Positions 45,000-47,382 of a stretch of DNA of 47,382 bases are shown one piece after another. The DNA comes from Porphyromonadaceae bacterium (GTDB taxonomy: Bacteria > Bacteroidota > Bacteroidia > Bacteroidales > UBA12481), in assembly GCA_007280905.1 (NCBI GenBank), contig QYQM01000134.1:1-47382 (forward strand), read 5' to 3'. Below the pieces are notes generated by a model. It ran no database searches and had not been told where the DNA came from. It worked only from the letters and a program-made list of their open reading frames with translations. Made by a program: the position numbers and the translations under genes. Within the stretch, counting starts at the first letter, position 1. Every line of letters starts with the position of its first letter.

Positions 45000-46426
45000 T
45001 ACACTGAGTTACCCGGGGCCTCTTCTTCTGCTATATCCGACTCACCTAGCTCTGGGAGGTACACCGCCGCTTCCCCGGCAGGAAGCGATTCAACATCCTT
45101 AAGACTCCGCCGGATGGCTCTGGTGCGCTTGCCTACGAGTTCATCGAGCTGAGAGGTAGCCGTGTGCAGATTCTTCTGGGTCTTATCGAGAAGCTTGCCG
45201 AAATTGTCAAATTCGGTTTTCACAGCTCCCAGTATCCGCCAAACCTCACTGCTTCGTTTCTGGATCGCGAGAGTTTTGAAGCCCATTTGCAGACTATTGA
45301 GAATGGCGGCGAGGGTAGTGGGACCAGTTACAATGATCCGGAAATCACGCTGCAAAGTTTCCATCAGGGCTGCCCTTCTGATTACCTCAGCATAAACCCC
45401 TTCAAATGGCAGAAACATAATTCCAAATTCCGTGGTGTTCGGTGGATCTATGTATTTATCTTTTATGTCCTTAGCCATCTTTTTGATCGTAATTTCAAGC
45501 TTTTTGGAAGCGATTTCAATGGCATCAGGATTAGCCGCTTCATAGGCTTCGCTTAGCTGGATATAATCTTCCTGAGGAAATTTGGCATCGATGGGAAGGT
45601 ACACTACACTGCCGTCATCGTCTTTTCCGGGAAGCTTAAGTGCAAACTCAACTATATCGGAGGATCCTTTTTTCGTCCTGACGTTCGCTTCATATTGTTC
45701 AGGAGCCAGAATCTGCTCGAGAAGCATCTCGAGCCTCACTTCACCAAGTCCGCCGCGCATCTTCACGTTACTGAGCACTTTCTTGAGTCCGCCTACATCC
45801 TGCGCCAGTGTCTGCATCTCACCCAAACCTTTCTGAACATTCTCTAATTGCCGGCTCACCACTTCAAAGGATTGTCCAAGCCGTTCATTAAGTGTCTTTT
45901 GCAGCTTTTCATCCACCGTTTCCCGCATCTGTTCGAGCTTCTTCTCGGTACTGGCGTTCAGTTCCCCTAGTTTCTCCTCCACCTTGCTGCTGATTTTATC
46001 AAGCTGAAGAACCATCCGGTCGGAAAACTCCTTCAGGTTTTTGGCAAGTTCATCCCGGTTAATTTTATTATTCTCTTCGGTCTTCCCCGTGAGTGCAGCC
46101 ATCTGCTCCCCAATCGTCTTACTCAGATTAGCCAGAGCCTGCTGCGATGAGTCGATCAAACCCTTCAGCTGCCCGGCCTGATCTTTTGAAATGCTGCTGA
46201 GAGTACCCAGGAACGACTGTTGAAAAGTGGTAAGCGTATTGTTTAACTCCTGACGGTTGGATTTTACCTCATCCTTCACCGCGGCCTCAATCCTGGCACC
46301 ATTTTTTTCGATCGCTCCCATCAGTTGTTCGCTCTGATCCTCGGCTTTGCCCTGCCTGAACGCCAACTGCAATCCCACAACCCCAATAAGTAATACGATA
46401 ATGATAATCAACAAGATAGTTTCCAT
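44999..46426 (-). CDS. rmuC: RmuC-family DNA recombination protein
   Basis: 475 residues. An N-terminal membrane helix (about 4-22) precedes a long coiled coil (about 25-200) and the RmuC nuclease-like domain (about 205-430: LSNVKMRGGLGEVRLEMLLE, YLPIDAKFPQEDYIQL, EFGIMFLPFEGVYAEVIRRA, VTGPTTLAAILNSLQMGFKT). In E. coli RmuC limits inversion at short inverted repeats, which is notable in this repeat-rich window. The C-terminal residues NSV and the stop fall inside a palindromic repeat flank. Confidence 0.93.
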   Translation of the reverse strand: METILLIIIIVLLIGVVGLQLAFRQGKAEDQSEQLMGAIEKNGARIEAAVKDEVKSNRQELNNTLTTFQQSFLGTLSSISKDQAGQLKGLIDSSQQALANLSKTIGEQMAALTGKTEENNKINRDELAKNLKEFSDRMVLQLDKISSKVEEKLGELNASTEKKLEQMRETVDEKLQKTLNERLGQSFEVVSRQLENVQKGLGEMQTLAQDVGGLKKVLSNVKMRGGLGEVRLEMLLEQILAPEQYEANVRTKKGSSDIVEFALKLPGKDDDGSVVYLPIDAKFPQEDYIQLSEAYEAANPDAIEIASKKLEITIKKMAKDIKDKYIDPPNTTEFGIMFLPFEGVYAEVIRRAALMETLQRDFRIIVTGPTTLAAILNSLQMGFKTLAIQKRSSEVWRILGAVKTEFDNFGKLLDKTQKNLHTATSQLDELVGKRTRAIRRSLKDVESLPAGEAAVYLPELGESDIAEEEAPGNSV

Positions 46427-46518
46427 GAGGCAAGAATCTTAATTATTTAGTGAAGGTAGTTTATTCAAACGGGAGGTTAAAATCCAAATCACAAAAAACA
46501 AAAATCAAATCTCCAACA

Positions 46519-46587
46519 TGGGCACATTGGCAAATTAGCACATCATAACTCAGAACATTAGCACATCAGCAAATTGGCAAATCAAAA
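46519..46587. repeat. TTAGCACATCAGCAAATTGG low-complexity repeat
   Basis: Imperfect copies of GCACATTGGCAAATT and AGCACATCA alternate over about 70 bp between rmuC and the cardiolipin synthase gene. Similar TTAGCACATTAGCAAAT strings are common Bacteroidetes intergenic repeats. Confidence 0.6.
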
Positions 46588-46621
46588 ATTCCTTCGTATT
46601 TTTCCATACATCTTAAACTGA

Positions 46622-47382
46622 ATGATTGCCAGCATCTTCAATAATTTTAGCCATCAGGGTCTTTTTTGGCTGATCCTTGATATTGTGCTACTGCTAACCA
46701 TCCTGGTAATGGTGGTGGTGATCATTATGGAAAATCAGGATCCAATCAAAACTATGTCATGGATATTGATACTTTTCCTGATCCCCCTGGGCGGAATCAT
46801 CCTCTATATCTACTTTGGGGTGAATCCCAAAAAGCGAAAGATGATCATTATGAAGGAGATGACAGACAGAATGTCGCTCGACCGGCTGATCCAGGACCAG
46901 ATGATCCGATTAAACAAACAGATTTTCATACGCGATCAAAGGCTCGTTCCGAAGCGTCATCTGATGAAGCTGCTCCTGAATAATTCGAAGGCATTAATTA
47001 CGGAATACAACACGATCAGGGTGCTGAATAATGGCCGGCAAACATTTGGTTCAATCATTTATGAACTGGAAAATGCACGCGAACATATCCACCTGGAGTT
47101 TTACATTATCGAGGACGACCAGATCGGAAACCGGATCAAAGAGATCCTGATGCGCAAAGCATTGGAAGGATGTGATGTTAAGGTATTATATGACGATCTT
47201 GGAAGCTGGTCTTTATCAAGAAGATATATCCGTGAATTAACCTCATCCGGGGTAAAGGTGATGAGTTTTATGCCAGTGCGAACGTATGCTTTTGCCAACA
47301 AGGTCAATTTCAGACTGCACCGTAAAATCATAGTGATCGACGGCCGGGTAGGGTTTGTCGGAGGGATCAATATTGCCGACCG
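46622..47382 (+). CDS. cls: Cardiolipin synthase, 5' part (cut by the window end)
   Basis: 253 residues visible. Two N-terminal membrane helices (about 10-37 and 47-65: HQGLFWLILDIVLLLTILVM, MSWILILFLIPLGGIILYIY) precede a phospholipase-D-type domain. The segment AREHIHLEFYIIEDDQIGNR starts the first domain, and HRKIIVIDGRVGFVGGINIA is the complete first HKD motif (H-x-K-x4-D). It makes cardiolipin from phosphatidylglycerol in the inner membrane. The second HKD motif is beyond the window. Confidence 0.93.
   Translation, partial: MIASIFNNFSHQGLFWLILDIVLLLTILVMVVVIIMENQDPIKTMSWILILFLIPLGGIILYIYFGVNPKKRKMIIMKEMTDRMSLDRLIQDQMIRLNKQIFIRDQRLVPKRHLMKLLLNNSKALITEYNTIRVLNNGRQTFGSIIYELENAREHIHLEFYIIEDDQIGNRIKEILMRKALEGCDVKVLYDDLGSWSLSRRYIRELTSSGVKVMSFMPVRTYAFANKVNFRLHRKIIVIDGRVGFVGGINIAD

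Overview
The window looks like the chromosome of an uncultured or little-studied Bacteroidetes bacterium, probably of the order Bacteroidales. Signs of this are lipoproteins of the Fibrobacter-succinogenes-paralogous (FISUMP) type, Bacteroidetes-style promoters (TTTG, about 20 nt, TAnnTTTG), a heterodimeric methylmalonyl-CoA mutase, an S9B dipeptidyl peptidase, an NhaD antiporter, and many short palindromic or tandem intergenic repeats. No rRNA, tRNA, CRISPR array or intact transposon was recognised.

Layout. 1-4.1 kb (-): four overlapping lipoprotein genes, a two-gene module present twice. 4.2-7.3 kb (+): an MNT/HEPN toxin-antitoxin pair, class II fumarase, and a HicAB pair whose toxin carries an in-frame stop. 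7.6-12.1 kb (+): mutA-mutB and a UPF0316 membrane protein. 12.2-15.6 kb: an M28 metallopeptidase (-), a YwqK-like lipoprotein (+) and a broken HAD phosphatase. 15.8-18.3 kb (+): a TrkH/TrkA-type potassium uptake pair. 18.3-21.8 kb: a FISUMP fragment, a membrane-anchored coiled-coil protein, a 33-residue membrane peptide, NhaD, and the tail of a second antiporter. 21.8-25 kb: a truncated, frameshifted trehalose-6-phosphate synthase/phosphatase (-) and a CNNM/CorC protein (+). 25-27 kb is a gene graveyard: a deleted metallophosphoesterase fragment is joined to a STAS-domain ORF and two short coupled ORFs. 27-30.4 kb: an MBL hydrolase (-), a slipin (+) and a NagX-like acyltransferase (+). 30.5-37 kb (-): rhaB, xylB, xylA and an S9 dipeptidyl peptidase for pentose/deoxyhexose use. 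37.1-43.5 kb (-): a lipoate ligase and a four-gene pyruvate-dehydrogenase-type complex. 43.5-47.4 kb: pepT lacking a normal start codon, rmuC, and the start of a cardiolipin synthase.

Metabolically, fumarase and methylmalonyl-CoA mutase fit the succinate-propionate route of anaerobic Bacteroidetes. Xylose and rhamnose kinases feed central metabolism, and the lipoate ligase can load the E2 subunit of the dehydrogenase complex. KtrAB, NhaD and the antiporter remnant form an ion-homeostasis stretch.

The strongest unexplained signal is the density of small repeats that press against, or enter, genes. At least four families recur. They supply the last codons or stop of rhaB, lie at the stop of rmuC, and form part of the E2 inter-domain linker. 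Several genes are freshly decayed (hicA, HAD phosphatase, TPS/TPP, metallophosphoesterase, FISUMP fragment, antiporter tail). I see no clearly novel multi-gene defence or biosynthetic system. The doubled lipoprotein module is the best candidate for an uncharacterised system.
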